Notes: generated by a model from the letters alone, not told the origin. 6,974 nt of DNA from Planctomycetes bacterium RIFOXYC2_FULL_41_27 (GCA_001828645.1 MHZD01000245.1:370-7343); one strand, 5' to 3'. Shown: positions 1 through 6,258, counted from the stretch's first letter. Numbers and translations: made by a program.

Positions 1-36
1 GCGTTAATTCATGAATTACCCCTGCCATAATTACGT

Positions 37-45
37 AAGGAGGTG
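37..45 (+). promoter_or_regulatory. Strong Shine-Dalgarno for the antitoxin gene
   Basis: The sequence AAGGAGGTG lies five bases before the ATG at 51 and is an almost complete match to the 16S rRNA anti-SD. It fixes the antitoxin start. A CATAAT hexamer at 26-31 could be a -10 element, but the upstream -35 candidate (TTAATT at 4-9) is weak and the window begins too close to judge. Confidence 0.8.
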
Positions 46-50
46 GATAA

Positions 51-281
51 ATGAGATTTACCCGTATTACAGTTAATCCCAACCAGATGGGTGGTGTTCC
101 GTGTATTCGCGGGCTTCGCATACCAGTCGCGACTATTGTTGGCATGGTTGCTGACGGTATGTCAGAAGAAAAAATCCTAAAGGCACTCCCTGATTTGGAA
201 CGAGGGGATATTCAGGAGGCATTACAATATGCCTCTGAAGCTGTGCGAGAGCGCGAAATCCCACTGGTAACATTACCATGA
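51..281 (+). CDS. DUF433 family antitoxin (VapB-like)
   Basis: This 76-residue protein matches the DUF433 pattern along nearly its whole length. An N-terminal strand (RITVNPNQMGG) leads into the hallmark GVPCIRGLRIPV at about residues 15-26. The helical segment VADGMSEEKILKALPDL follows, then a DIQEALQYASE helix at about 53-63. DUF433 proteins are small winged-helix or HTH-like proteins that usually sit directly upstream of a DUF5615 PIN-like gene and are taken to be its antitoxin and an autoregulatory DNA binder. Here the next gene is exactly that partner, and its ATG overlaps this stop codon (ATGA). The start is supported by a near-consensus SD. The family assignment is firm. The antitoxin role is inferred from pairing and has not been tested for this locus. 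Confidence 0.9.
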   Translation: MRFTRITVNPNQMGGVPCIRGLRIPVATIVGMVADGMSEEKILKALPDLERGDIQEALQYASEAVREREIPLVTLP

Positions 282-670
282 AGTTTTTGATAGATAATGC
301 CCTGTCGCCATTACTTGTTGATGAACTCCGCAAGGCAGGGCACGACTCCGTGCATGTTCGTGACTACGGATTACAGTCGGCTGATGATAGTGTTATTTTC
401 TCACGAGCTATTGCAGAAGACCGCATACTCGTTTCAGCAGATACAGATTTTGGAACTTTACTGGCATTATGGGAAGAAAATAAGCCTTCTATAATCTTAT
501 TCCGCAGAAGTACAGAAAGAAGTCCTGATAGACAAGTAAAACTATTACTCACAAATCTTCCAGCCATTCAGAAAGACTTAGAAAAGGGCAGTATCATAGT
601 ATTTGAACAAACCCGTATTCGCGCCCGGCAACTGCCAATCAAAGGTTTGGGAAGAAAGAATAATCCATGA
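278..670 (+). CDS. DUF5615 PIN-like toxin
   Basis: This 130-residue protein opens with MKFLIDNALSPLL, continues with GHDSVHVRDYGL at about 21-32 and ADDSVI at 35-40, and has a VSADTDFGTLLAL motif at about 52-64. These are the landmarks of the DUF5615 PIN-like fold, a compact relative of the PIN/Mut7-C nucleases. D6, D29, D55 and D57 are the candidate metal-binding acidic residues, so the active site looks intact. The family is thought to act as an RNase toxin neutralised by the DUF433 partner encoded just upstream. There is no strong SD before the ATG, and the ATGA overlap with the antitoxin stop implies translational coupling. The basic tail (residues about 112-128, rich in R and K) could contact RNA. 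The family call is strong; the toxin activity is inferred. Confidence 0.88.
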   Translation: MKFLIDNALSPLLVDELRKAGHDSVHVRDYGLQSADDSVIFSRAIAEDRILVSADTDFGTLLALWEENKPSIILFRRSTERSPDRQVKLLLTNLPAIQKDLEKGSIIVFEQTRIRARQLPIKGLGRKNNP

Positions 671-860
671 TTCCCAAGAAAATTATAGATAATTGCGATG
701 TAAAGTGTGGAAAAACTATAAGAATAATCATAAAAGCTGGAAAAGACTTCTTGTAGAGATATCAGAATTTCTTGAAGGAAAGCTATCTTTAGAAAGGGAA
801 GAAATCCCACCTTATAACCCTGAATTACTTAAGTTGATTACCATTGATTTTGTTTCGTGA
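667..860 (+). pseudogene. Decayed or frameshifted small ORF trailing the toxin-antitoxin pair
   Basis: An ATG at 667 overlaps the toxin stop (ATGA again) and opens a 29-codon frame that ends at TAG 754-756. A second frame, open from TTG 693 to TGA 858-860 (55 codons), has a protein-like composition: SWKRLLVEISEFLEGK followed by PPYNPELLKLITIDFVS. The two frames overlap between 693 and 753, so a single indel in that stretch would join them into one protein of about 60 residues coupled to the toxin gene. I do not recognise a family. It may be a frameshifted third gene, the remnant of a longer gene, or noncoding sequence. No good SD precedes TTG 693. The stop codon directly abuts the convergent solute-binding protein gene. 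Confidence 0.3.
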
Positions 861-1862
861 TTAATATCCCGCCCATTGTTTGAGGAATTCTCCGATCTCT
901 TCCAGCTTCTTTGCAACGTCATGGTAATTAACATTCATACCTTTTACCGCATCGATGGTTAATACGTCGGCTGGTGTACGCACGTCGTATCTCAGAGGCA
1001 TCTGCGCGCACATCGCAAACGCCAGACTTTTTTCAACATCCCTGCTGACCAGGTAATCAATCAATTTCTTTCCGTTTTCCTGATTAGGGCTGTTTTTTAT
1101 GAGACAAACCATATTTGGCATAATAAGTGTTCCTATACCAGATTGATCGGAAAATACGACTTTTACAGGGTTTCCTTCCTTAATGGCTACATTGGCATCG
1201 TCCGTATCCGTGATACCTACCCGGACCTCTCCCCTTGCTACTAGTCGCCTTACTTCACTATTTGAAGAAACGATCTTCACACCGTTGGCCTTCAGGTCAT
1301 TCATAAACTTTTTGGCCTTTTCATCACCCAGGATTATGAATAAAGCCGCCATGTGTATTGAGGTGGTGCCAAATAACGGGTTTGCTATTGCAACTTGACC
1401 CCTCAACACGAGTTTAGTAAGGTCAAATATAGATAGCGGCTTTTCATCCATACTTACCAGATTCGTATTGTAAAGGAGGATGCGTGCCCGTGCAGAAAAA
1501 CCCGTCCAATGACCGCCCTCATCTTTATAAGACCTCGGAATGTCTGCTGCTACGCTTGAAAAATAAGGTGTTATTATGCCTTTGAACTCAAGCAAAGCTG
1601 GGCGTACTGGGTCTCCGCTCCAAAACACATCAGCCTGTGGATTATCCTTCTCTGCAATCAAACGGTTGGCCATGCCTGTGCTCTTGGTCTCTTCTGTATC
1701 ATAAATAGCCCGAACTTTTATTCCTGTCTTCTTTTCGAATCCCTGAAGCACAGGTTCTGAAAAAATCTTATCCTCGGAGGTATAAACGATTACCTCATTT
1801 CCTGCGTGGCAAACTTTCACCAATATGAATAAAATTGTGCATGTAATAGCAATGAACTTCAT
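861..1862 (-). CDS. Periplasmic solute-binding protein of ABC transporter, Fe(III)-type family (AfuA/FbpA-like)
   Basis: This 333-residue protein has a signal peptide at 1-20, with likely cleavage after VCHA. The mature protein begins with EVIVYTSEDKIFSEPVLQGFE, the usual opening of COG1840-type iron-binding proteins. Further landmarks are NPQADVFWSGDP (74-85), VAIANPLFGTTSIHMAALF (157-175), GITDTDDANVA (216-226) and GTLIMPNMVCLI (244-255). It should bind a ligand in the periplasm and deliver it to an inner-membrane permease. The adjacent-tyrosine pair that binds iron in classical FbpA is not evident at the expected place, where a DTDD motif (219-222) occurs instead. Iron is therefore only a default guess for the substrate. 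No permease or ATPase gene is in the window. The start has an SD (GAGGT, 1868-1872) that overlaps the upstream stop codon, so it is coupled to the outer-membrane protein gene. Confidence 0.85.
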   Translation of the reverse strand: MKFIAITCTILFILVKVCHAGNEVIVYTSEDKIFSEPVLQGFEKKTGIKVRAIYDTEETKSTGMANRLIAEKDNPQADVFWSGDPVRPALLEFKGIITPYFSSVAADIPRSYKDEGGHWTGFSARARILLYNTNLVSMDEKPLSIFDLTKLVLRGQVAIANPLFGTTSIHMAALFIILGDEKAKKFMNDLKANGVKIVSSNSEVRRLVARGEVRVGITDTDDANVAIKEGNPVKVVFSDQSGIGTLIMPNMVCLIKNSPNQENGKKLIDYLVSRDVEKSLAFAMCAQMPLRYDVRTPADVLTIDAVKGMNVNYHDVAKKLEEIGEFLKQWAGY

Positions 1863-1867
1863 AATTT

Positions 1868-1872
1868 ACCTC
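1868..1872 (-). promoter_or_regulatory. SD of the solute-binding protein, overlapping the upstream stop codon
   Basis: On the minus strand the order is TGAGGTAAATTATG. The outer-membrane protein stop TGA (1871-1873) shares bases with the GAGGT ribosome-binding site, and ATG follows after five bases. The layout ties translation of the two genes together and fixes the downstream start. Confidence 0.7.
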
Positions 1873-2653
1873 ACTTTTTGGTTTTACCGATAACAAAGGT
1901 AATACCCATCGTCATGCCCCAATCCACACTCTCGCTATTTAATCCGGTAAATCCGGCAATGTCATATTCTATATTCTTTGGCCCTTCCCATACCATACCG
2001 CCTAATAATTGGTGATCCAGAATAGAATTTTCAACCTTTTCACCACTATATTCAGTCACAAAATGAAGTTTTTTATATCGTGGGACTGGCACATCCAATA
2101 TGATGCCGTAGATAAAGAGACCTCGTCTGTTCTGCTCGAAGGTCTCTTTCTCAGTGCCTCCGCCAAGTGTCAGATGGCACGTAAGGTTGTTGAGATACCA
2201 CGAGAAGATGCCTGTACCCTCAAAGTTTAATCCAGAGGTGTCTTTTTCAGTGGGAAATACAATCCCTGTCTCTGTTGCAAAGTTAGGAATCCAATTACTT
2301 CCACGCCACCAGACCTTCTTATAAAACCCTGCGGTATGGGCAAACTGCTTCTCTTTAATACCCAGCGTACCTTTATATTCGCTGTCAATTAATTCACCCA
2401 CAGTTTCTAATACGATCTCGCTATCCCATAGTAGCCCATAATTGAAACGAATACTTGGGATGTCGAGTGTTAGCTCATCAGCTCCAGGATGTTTTTGCTC
2501 ATGCAGTCCAAACAGCCCTAGTTCTATCTCAATCATATTGGTTTCGACCACATCTGCATCCGTCGTGACAAAGGGTCTCAAAGCAAATACTTTCGGAGGA
2601 ATAATAAGTTCTGTAAGAACATATAATGCTATGAGCAATGAACATTTCCACAT
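1871..2653 (-). CDS. Outer-membrane beta-barrel protein, MetA-pathway/transporter-like (Phenol_MetA_deg type)
   Basis: This 260-residue protein has a signal peptide at 1-24, with likely cleavage after KVFA. The mature N-terminus LRPFVTTDADVVETNMIEIE resembles the opening of the Phenol_MetA_deg/transporter family of outer-membrane proteins. Amphipathic strands with alternating hydrophobic and aromatic residues follow, for example IRFNYGLLW (68-76), GIFSWYLNNL (148-157), LHFVTEYSG (196-204) and a last strand near MTMGITFVIG. A barrel of around 10-12 strands is plausible. Such proteins are thought to act as channels for small hydrophobic or other solutes, but the substrate is rarely known. It is followed immediately by the solute-binding protein, suggesting an outer-membrane/periplasm uptake pair. 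No clear SD precedes the ATG. The barrel call is reasonably firm; the exact family is less so. Confidence 0.7.
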   Translation of the reverse strand: MWKCSLLIALYVLTELIIPPKVFALRPFVTTDADVVETNMIEIELGLFGLHEQKHPGADELTLDIPSIRFNYGLLWDSEIVLETVGELIDSEYKGTLGIKEKQFAHTAGFYKKVWWRGSNWIPNFATETGIVFPTEKDTSGLNFEGTGIFSWYLNNLTCHLTLGGGTEKETFEQNRRGLFIYGIILDVPVPRYKKLHFVTEYSGEKVENSILDHQLLGGMVWEGPKNIEYDIAGFTGLNSESVDWGMTMGITFVIGKTKK

Positions 2654-2706
2654 AAGGCATACAATATTAGTGGATGAGGTTACCCAAAAACTATAAATAG
2701 TGTTGT

Positions 2707-2731
2707 TATTGAAGAATGCTATTCTTCAATA
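2707..2731 (-). promoter_or_regulatory. Perfect 11-bp inverted repeat with 3-base loop (operator or weak terminator)
   Basis: TATTGAAGAAT at 2707-2717 and its exact reverse complement ATTCTTCAATA at 2721-2731 are separated by GCT. The dyad lies 10 bp after the hemoglobin stop codon and 54-78 bp before the outer-membrane protein start. The stem is AT-rich and no T-run follows it on the minus strand, which argues against a classic intrinsic terminator. An operator for the downstream pair or an RNA processing or stability hairpin fits as well. I do not recognise it as the site of a known regulator. Confidence 0.4.
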
Positions 2732-2741
2732 TTCAAGGCTT

Positions 2742-3107
2742 TCACTTGTTGAGAACTTCATTTCTCACACTCTCCGCTATCTTAGCCGCTTCTTCAATGA
2801 GGTCTTCAGAGACGCCTAACTCTTTCAGTGAATTGCCAAGATTTTCAAGCACGGCATTAAAATGGCTGTCATTTAATCCCTTCTTAACTAACATAGCATG
2901 GGCTTCTCTTAGTGGTCTGCCAGTATATTTGTTAGGCCCTCCAAAGGCATACGCAAGAAATGCCTTTAGTTTCTGTGATTGCTTTATGAGATTTATGTCT
3001 TTAAAAAAGCGGTTAATACGATTGTCGGCCATCACCTTTTTATAAAATAAATCTACTGCTGCATCGATAGCCTTTTCACCTCCGATGCGTTCAAATAGTG
3101 TAGACAA
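2742..3107 (-). CDS. glbN: Group 1 truncated hemoglobin (trHbN/GlbN type)
   Basis: This 121-residue protein is the normal length for a group 1 2-on-2 hemoglobin. It lines up without gaps over the first 70 residues with the cyanobacterial GlbN sequence as I recall it: LFERIGGEKAIDAAVD at 4-19, FYKKV with B10 Tyr22, the FF pair at 34-35, YAFGGPNKYTGR at 53-64 and LREAH with proximal His70. At the distal E10 position it has Lys46 where GlbN has His46, and it lacks the C-terminal His117 that forms the covalent heme link in GlbN. B10 Tyr with E7 Gln43 is typical of hemoglobins that bind O2 tightly and dioxygenate NO, so cytoplasmic NO detoxification or O2 handling is likely. The start codon is TTG with an excellent SD. 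The gene follows the LamG-like gene by 37 bp. Confidence 0.93.
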   Translation of the reverse strand: MSTLFERIGGEKAIDAAVDLFYKKVMADNRINRFFKDINLIKQSQKLKAFLAYAFGGPNKYTGRPLREAHAMLVKKGLNDSHFNAVLENLGNSLKELGVSEDLIEEAAKIAESVRNEVLNK

Positions 3108-3113
3108 GGTAAG

Positions 3114-3120
3114 ACCTCCT
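3114..3120 (-). promoter_or_regulatory. SD that decides the TTG start of the truncated hemoglobin
   Basis: The minus strand reads AGGAGGT, six bases, then TTG. This near-perfect SD supports TTG at 3105-3107 as the true initiation codon. The protein that results begins STLFERIGG, matching the expected N-terminus of the family, so no upstream ATG is needed. Confidence 0.85.
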
Positions 3121-3144
3121 AAAGATATTCGAAAAATTGGTCTT

Positions 3145-3834
3145 TTATTTTGATTCCTGCATCACCAGATCATCAAAGTAGGTATACGAATCCGACTTTG
3201 TCCAGAGTCCCACACTTCCGCTGTCAAATGTGTTGTCTGACACTTCAATCATCTTTGTGTTCTCGAAAAAACACTGAATCTTGTCTGCCTTACAGATGAC
3301 CTTGAGTAGGTGCCACTCCTTTGGTGTTACCCTGGTATCCTTACCGCCGATCTGTCTTCGGTTTCCGTTAATTACCGTATAGAGCCGGACATTATTTTCT
3401 AAGGCATTGGCGCGGAGTACATAATAGTTGTTATTATCTTTGTATCTGAAGACCAATCCACCAGCCTGGTCACTCTTCCCACCTTCAGCCCTGAATCTCA
3501 CAAAAGCCATGAAATCCTTATAGGACACGCCATCCAATACCAGAAGGGGGAAACGATAATCGGTTTCATCCAATTTGGTTTGTTCAACCACATTGTCGGC
3601 GGAAGGCGCATGTTCAATCTTTTTAACTACCCAGCGTCCCGGTTCGCCTTTTCCTGTGAAGGCATTTTGAAACCCTACAGGCAATTCACTGGGTTTATTG
3701 TCATCAAAATAATATTCCCTTCTTTCGCCGAGAATTTCGGAGGTAGAAAGTTTTTGCCCCTGCTGTGCATGGGCATAGCTGTAAATTGATGTAGTTAAAA
3801 AACAAGCTGCAACGGCTACAAAAAATTTCTTCAT
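3145..3834 (-). CDS. Secreted LamG/concanavalin A-like jelly-roll protein
   Basis: This 229-residue protein has a clear signal peptide (MKKFFVAVAACFLTTSIYSYAHA, cut after residue 23). The body is a single all-beta domain with the signature of LamG/DUF1080-like carbohydrate-binding or 3-keto-glycoside hydrolase folds: YKDFMAFVRFRAEGG (105-119), GGLVFRYKDNNNYYVLRAN (125-143), EWHLLKVICKADKIQCFFEN (173-192) and the terminal GSVGLWTKSDSYTYFDDL (206-223). It probably acts in the periplasm or outside the cell. No catalytic residues can be assigned, so a binding role is as likely as an enzymatic one. I chose ATG at 3832-3834 because GAGGT (3842-3846) precedes it by seven bases and the signal peptide begins there. 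A longer frame from TTG 3855 would put seven extra residues before the signal. Confidence 0.75.
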   Translation of the reverse strand: MKKFFVAVAACFLTTSIYSYAHAQQGQKLSTSEILGERREYYFDDNKPSELPVGFQNAFTGKGEPGRWVVKKIEHAPSADNVVEQTKLDETDYRFPLLVLDGVSYKDFMAFVRFRAEGGKSDQAGGLVFRYKDNNNYYVLRANALENNVRLYTVINGNRRQIGGKDTRVTPKEWHLLKVICKADKIQCFFENTKMIEVSDNTFDSGSVGLWTKSDSYTYFDDLVMQESK

Positions 3835-3870
3835 GAATACAACCTCACTTTCCAAAAATAATCACACGAG

Positions 3871-4036
3871 TTAATCCCCCTTAGAAAAGGGGGAATCAGG
3901 GGGTTGTGTTTTTCCCGGGGTTATTCCCCGTTTTCACGAGGACAGGTTTACAACCCCCAAGCCCCCTTTATTAAGGGGGATTTTTATATCCACTATCTCC
4001 TGATCCACATAAATAAAATGAAAATTCCTATACAAT
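3871..4036 (-). repeat. Repeat copy 1: AT-rich block plus compound palindrome (MITE/REP-like)
   Basis: Read on the minus strand, the element starts with ATTGTATAGGA (4036-4026) and an AT-rich block to 4001. A palindrome follows whose arms are 3950-3982 and 3873-3907, ending in TTAA at 3871-3874. Each arm contains its own C5TT/AAG5 hairpin and a GGGGGTTGT tail. The middle carries a further CGGGG-TTATT-CCCCG hairpin (3916-3930) that copy 2 lacks. Against copy 2, 33 of 36 aligned bases match in the AT-rich block, plus one 2-bp gap. The 43-bp outer end matches with two mismatches and two single-base indels. It fills most of the gap between the heme-binding protein and the LamG gene; I see no gene inside it. 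Confidence 0.9.
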
Positions 4037-4040
4037 TAAA

Positions 4041-4916
4041 TTATTTTCCATTGCTGACAAATCGTAGCGTAATCAAAGACGAAACCGAATGTTCCCAGTA
4101 AAGTTCATCATCAAGGACAGCAATAGCACAAGTATTGTCCTTACCAGGATCAATTACTGCATCATCGTTATGACCTGTATTGAATTTACGAGACATCTCC
4201 AGTGTCCAGTTCTTACCGTCATGTATTCCCTTCCCATGTACATCCGCCAAACTGCCGCCAGGCTGGCGTTGTTCGAAAGAATCTGCCACAGCACCCTCAA
4301 ATGCAGCGGGTTTGGGCTTCAGGTGGTAGGAGGATGTGCCTTCATCCATGATACGCGCTATATAGACGCTGCCGTGTCCACCCATCGAATATTCAACCCC
4401 ACTTTGAATTGGTTTTTGACTGATGATGTGTCGCTTGTCATCTATCCAACCAACAGGGTTTCCGCGCCCGGCCTTCCAGTGCCATACATCAGCGATATAT
4501 TCGTGAACCAGAGTTATCATTCGAATATCAAATTTCCCCGTCATCGGGAATTCTAAGGCAAACTGGTCATCAGGTTTCGATGGGCGTTCATAGTCTTTCT
4601 TTTCATTGCTCCAAACGTACGGGTCACGCATATCGCTTTTTGTAACGTCAGGCCATTGGGCCATTACATAAAATGTATCATCACTATGAAGGGCGCGAAG
4701 TACTATCTGTCTTGGGTTATCACCTCCTATTGCTTCTCTGACTGTGACAGTTAATGGTTTAGTCCTTTTCCAAACTTTTTCCATCTTTCCATCAATAACG
4801 GGTAGAGTTTTCGTGAACGAAGACTCCCAGATGAGATGCGTGGAATCGTCACACCATCCATATGCTGCATAAAAGCATAAGATAAAACCACTCATAATTA
4901 CAAACAAATTTTTCAT
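4041..4916 (-). CDS. Ethylbenzene dehydrogenase-related periplasmic heme-binding protein (EbdC/NxrC-like)
   Basis: This 291-residue protein has an N-terminal signal (residues 1 to about 22). The mature part follows the EB_dh heme-binding pattern of type II DMSO-reductase gamma subunits: LPVIDGKMEKVWKRTKPL (38-55), IVLRALHSDDTFYVMAQWPD (71-90), PDDQFALEFPM (115-125), ADVWHWKAGRGNP (142-154), GWIDDKR (156-162) and GKNWTLEMSRKFNTG (234-248). In EbdC a methionine and a lysine ligate heme b. M125 and K244 are plausible equivalents here by position, but I could not align them rigorously. The family passes electrons from molybdopterin enzymes such as ethylbenzene dehydrogenase or nitrite oxidoreductase. 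No catalytic or Fe-S subunit is encoded nearby, so this is a solo copy. Its ATG overlaps the MFS stop (ATGA), with GGAGG at 4923-4927 inside the MFS 3' end. Confidence 0.82.
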   Translation of the reverse strand: MKNLFVIMSGFILCFYAAYGWCDDSTHLIWESSFTKTLPVIDGKMEKVWKRTKPLTVTVREAIGGDNPRQIVLRALHSDDTFYVMAQWPDVTKSDMRDPYVWSNEKKDYERPSKPDDQFALEFPMTGKFDIRMITLVHEYIADVWHWKAGRGNPVGWIDDKRHIISQKPIQSGVEYSMGGHGSVYIARIMDEGTSSYHLKPKPAAFEGAVADSFEQRQPGGSLADVHGKGIHDGKNWTLEMSRKFNTGHNDDAVIDPGKDNTCAIAVLDDELYWEHSVSSLITLRFVSNGK

Positions 4917-6157
4917 GTTATGCCTCCAGATTTAAAAACGTGTAATTTCCTTTCGTATACTGTCAGTAGAAAAACAAACGAGGCTAAGATTAATAGTGTT
5001 GCAATAATAAGAAAAGAGTATTGATAACTGAGATGTGCAAGCAGGAATCCCGCTAAAATAGGACCTGATGCATGGCCAATATCAAAGATACTTCCAAAAG
5101 TTCCCATTGCTGCGCCATAATGCTGCTCCTTGCAGAATCCTGCCACCATGGCTGCAGAAGAAGAAGTCACAAAGGCCTCACCAACGCCAAAAACGCTTGC
5201 CAAAGATAACAAAAGATAAAAATCACGTGTCAGTGGAATGCAGGCAAAAGGGATCGCACAAATCCACATGCCAGAGAAGATAATCGGCTTTCTGCCATAT
5301 CGGTCAGAAATTTTTCCCATGATTGGTTTTGCCAGAATGGTAGTTACAATCTGTATTCCCCAGAGAATCCCCGCTTGAAATGCGTTCAGACCTGCAACAG
5401 TGACTGCATAAACAGGCAGGAAGGCCTCTAATGCGCCTACCGATAGATTTTGGATACCTTCCATATTGCTGGTGATGATTACCCGATAATCGCTTATTAT
5501 CTCTTTTATGCCTTTGGAAAACTTCCGCCAGGTGTCTGTCAGGGAGATTGTACCTTGCCTTGTCTCTCTATTTCTCGAAAAGAATGCCTTCAAGGTGAAG
5601 GCTAAAGAAATTAAGCCAAAAAGCCCACAAATACTGTAGGCTATATGAAAATGGGATAACGTATGACTCCCATTATTACCGAGGTATTGGAGGATATATC
5701 CACCGAAAGGAGCCCCAACAAGGCTTCCGATAATGGTAATTGAAGAAAACCAGGAAAGTTTTTCGCCCTTTTGTTCACCGGCGGTATCTGCGATCATTGC
5801 CATAGACACAGGGCCGTAGATTGAAGTCGCCAGTCCGTGAAAAAATCTGATACCCACTAATTGCCAGTAATTGGTGACAAGATAATAGACAAATGGGGTT
5901 AGGGCAAAAACCAGGATACTTATAAGAAGCATTTTGTACCTGCCATAAATATCGGAAAGGGCGCCTGCTGGTAATTTGAAGAAGATGCCTGTGATGGTTG
6001 ACGCGCCAACTACGAACCCTATTGCCTCCGGTTTGGCCCCTAACGATAGAGCAAATAAAGGTAGTATGGGGGTTCTTGCCATGGCATAGCTCATTCGGGC
6101 AAAAAAACCTACAGTGCAGAGGGTAATAAAAGGAGAAAACGATCTGTTTGTCATCAT
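4913..6157 (-). CDS. Major facilitator superfamily transporter (12 TM, DHA1-like)
   Basis: This 414-residue protein has the length and hydrophobic spacing of a 12-TM MFS carrier. Motif A appears in both halves: GALSDIYGRYK (about 65-75) after TM2 and GKISDRYGRKP (about 281-291) after TM8. RFFHGLATSIYGP (about 104-116) resembles motif B, and GSLVGAPFGGYI (about 144-155) resembles motif C of antiporters, which favours proton-driven efflux in the inner membrane. The substrate is unknown. Its place between a ChrB-type chromate gene and a heme protein suggests an inorganic anion or a toxic compound, but this is inference. I chose ATG 6155-6157 because it overlaps the leader ORF stop (TGATG). TTG 6160 and ATG 6154 are possible alternatives. 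No good SD precedes it, which fits coupled translation. Confidence 0.88.
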   Translation of the reverse strand: MMTNRSFSPFITLCTVGFFARMSYAMARTPILPLFALSLGAKPEAIGFVVGASTITGIFFKLPAGALSDIYGRYKMLLISILVFALTPFVYYLVTNYWQLVGIRFFHGLATSIYGPVSMAMIADTAGEQKGEKLSWFSSITIIGSLVGAPFGGYILQYLGNNGSHTLSHFHIAYSICGLFGLISLAFTLKAFFSRNRETRQGTISLTDTWRKFSKGIKEIISDYRVIITSNMEGIQNLSVGALEAFLPVYAVTVAGLNAFQAGILWGIQIVTTILAKPIMGKISDRYGRKPIIFSGMWICAIPFACIPLTRDFYLLLSLASVFGVGEAFVTSSSAAMVAGFCKEQHYGAAMGTFGSIFDIGHASGPILAGFLLAHLSYQYSFLIIATLLILASFVFLLTVYERKLHVFKSGGIT

Positions 6158-6234
6158 CAATCCACTATGTAGTTCTTCATACTCTTTTCCGGTTCTTTGT
6201 TTACTGTTTTTAAATGGACGTCGAGTGGTGGCAT
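6157..6234 (-). CDS. 25-residue leader ORF translationally coupled to the MFS gene
   Basis: An ATG at 6232-6234 has a strong SD (AAGGAGA, six bases before it) and opens a 25-codon frame. The product begins MPPLDVHLKTV and ends KSMKNYIVD: soluble, charged, no signal or membrane segment. Its TGA (6157-6159) shares the A with the MFS ATG, giving TGATG, a typical termination-reinitiation junction. The MFS gene has no good SD of its own, so ribosomes are probably delivered by this leader. It may be a regulatory upstream ORF, a small partner protein, or an evolutionary leftover of a longer gene. No run of a single codon suggestive of amino-acid attenuation is visible. I recognise no family. Confidence 0.55.
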   Translation of the reverse strand: MPPLDVHLKTVNKEPEKSMKNYIVD

Positions 6235-6240
6235 GTGTTA

Positions 6241-6247
6241 TCTCCTT
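6241..6247 (-). promoter_or_regulatory. Strong SD for the leader ORF
   Basis: The minus strand reads AAGGAGA, then TAACAC, then ATG. This is the best ribosome-binding site upstream of the MFS operon, yet it lies about 85 bases before the MFS start. It only makes sense if the 25-codon leader ORF is translated. Confidence 0.75.
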
Positions 6248-6258
6248 TCTTTATTTCG

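Noticed and set aside
568..810. 80-codon minus-strand ORF over the toxin 3' end
   Set aside because: It overlaps the toxin antisense, and its Phe/Leu/Ile/Tyr-rich sequence is what the reverse of AT-rich coding DNA gives; no SD or family match.
2716..3045. 109-codon plus-strand ORF
   Set aside because: It is antisense to the truncated hemoglobin gene, whose identity is certain; its Ser/Leu-rich composition is typical of a shadow frame.
3871..4036. CRISPR array
   Set aside because: There are only two distant copies in opposite orientation with no regular spacers; the structure is palindromic intergenic repeats.
3904..4101. Small plus-strand ORF across repeat copy 1
   Set aside because: It translates the palindrome and then runs antisense into the heme protein gene; the other repeat copy does not conserve the frame.
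4089..4556. 155-codon plus-strand ORF
   Set aside because: It lies entirely antisense within the heme-binding protein gene, which has a signal peptide, an SD and family motifs; the antisense translation shows no recognisable domain.
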